Assembly (NCBI GenBank): GCA_033722295.1
Contig: JAWVZH010000075.1
Span: 1 to 14,579, forward strand
Direction: 5' to 3'
Length of the DNA stretch: 14,579 nt
Source of the DNA: JAWVZH01 sp033722295
GTDB lineage: Bacteria > Bacteroidota > Bacteroidia > Chitinophagales > Saprospiraceae
The number at the start of each line of letters is the position of its first letter. Positions within the stretch are counted from its first letter, which is position 1. The notes beneath the pieces were generated by a model that saw only the letters and a program-made list of their open reading frames with translations, did no database searches and was not told where the DNA came from. Shown one piece after another: positions 14,579-14,579 of the stretch. A program made the position numbers and the translations under genes.

Positions 14579-14579
14579 A

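Overview
The window looks like accessory chromosome from a member of the Bacteroidota. The evidence is a DUF6090 protein with the family's typical N-terminus (plus two damaged or chimeric relatives), TPR-transmembrane-adenylate cyclases with the LLLNILP linker, PD40 and dimeric-barrel lipoproteins, an AraC regulator, and AT-rich leaders without clear Shine-Dalgarno sites. The genus cannot be read from the sequence. I see no rRNA, tRNA, CRISPR array, transposase or phage gene.

Layout. 1-2751 (minus): a TPR-adenylate cyclase (892-2751), followed 21 bp downstream by a badly damaged DUF6090 gene (4-870). 2945-3151 (minus) is a small two-helix membrane protein. 3397-4134 (plus) is a lipoprotein with two tandem dimeric alpha/beta-barrel repeats. 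It shares a strong bidirectional terminator (4228-4271) with a convergent minus-strand run that reads, in transcription order: 139-aa unknown protein (9397-8978), second TPR-adenylate cyclase (8950-7133), lipocalin-like secreted protein (7089-6577), SnoaL-like pseudogene (6575-6202), AraC regulator (6172-5330) and SnoaL/YdhR-like lipoprotein (5226-4363). A second minus-strand run holds a 5'-truncated serine hydrolase (12383-11814), an intact DUF6090 protein (11731-10955), an 80-aa protein that starts with a DUF6090 head but ends differently (10940-10698), and a PD40 lipoprotein (10643-9642). 12442-13290 (plus) is a predicted outer-membrane barrel. The right edge cuts an alpha/beta-hydrolase-cyclase fusion (13529 to beyond 14578, minus).

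How the genes may work together. Three class III nucleotidyl cyclases lie within 14.6 kb, and all keep the metal-binding aspartates and the Lys/Asp pair that selects ATP. Two of them have an export signal, TPR repeats, a coiled coil, one membrane helix and a cytoplasmic cyclase domain, so they are probably envelope sensors that make cAMP. The genes around them are mostly envelope or extracytoplasmic proteins, which fits an envelope-sensing and small-molecule-response region. The third cyclase carries a hydrolase domain in place of TPRs. Actual wiring between these genes is inference.

The region is decaying. The DUF6090 gene at the left edge has two in-frame stops and an AT-rich insertion of 132 bp between 12-bp direct repeats. 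The SnoaL gene has a one-base frameshift and two nonsense codons. The serine hydrolase lacks its N-terminal catalytic half. The 80-aa DUF6090-headed gene may also be a fusion remnant.
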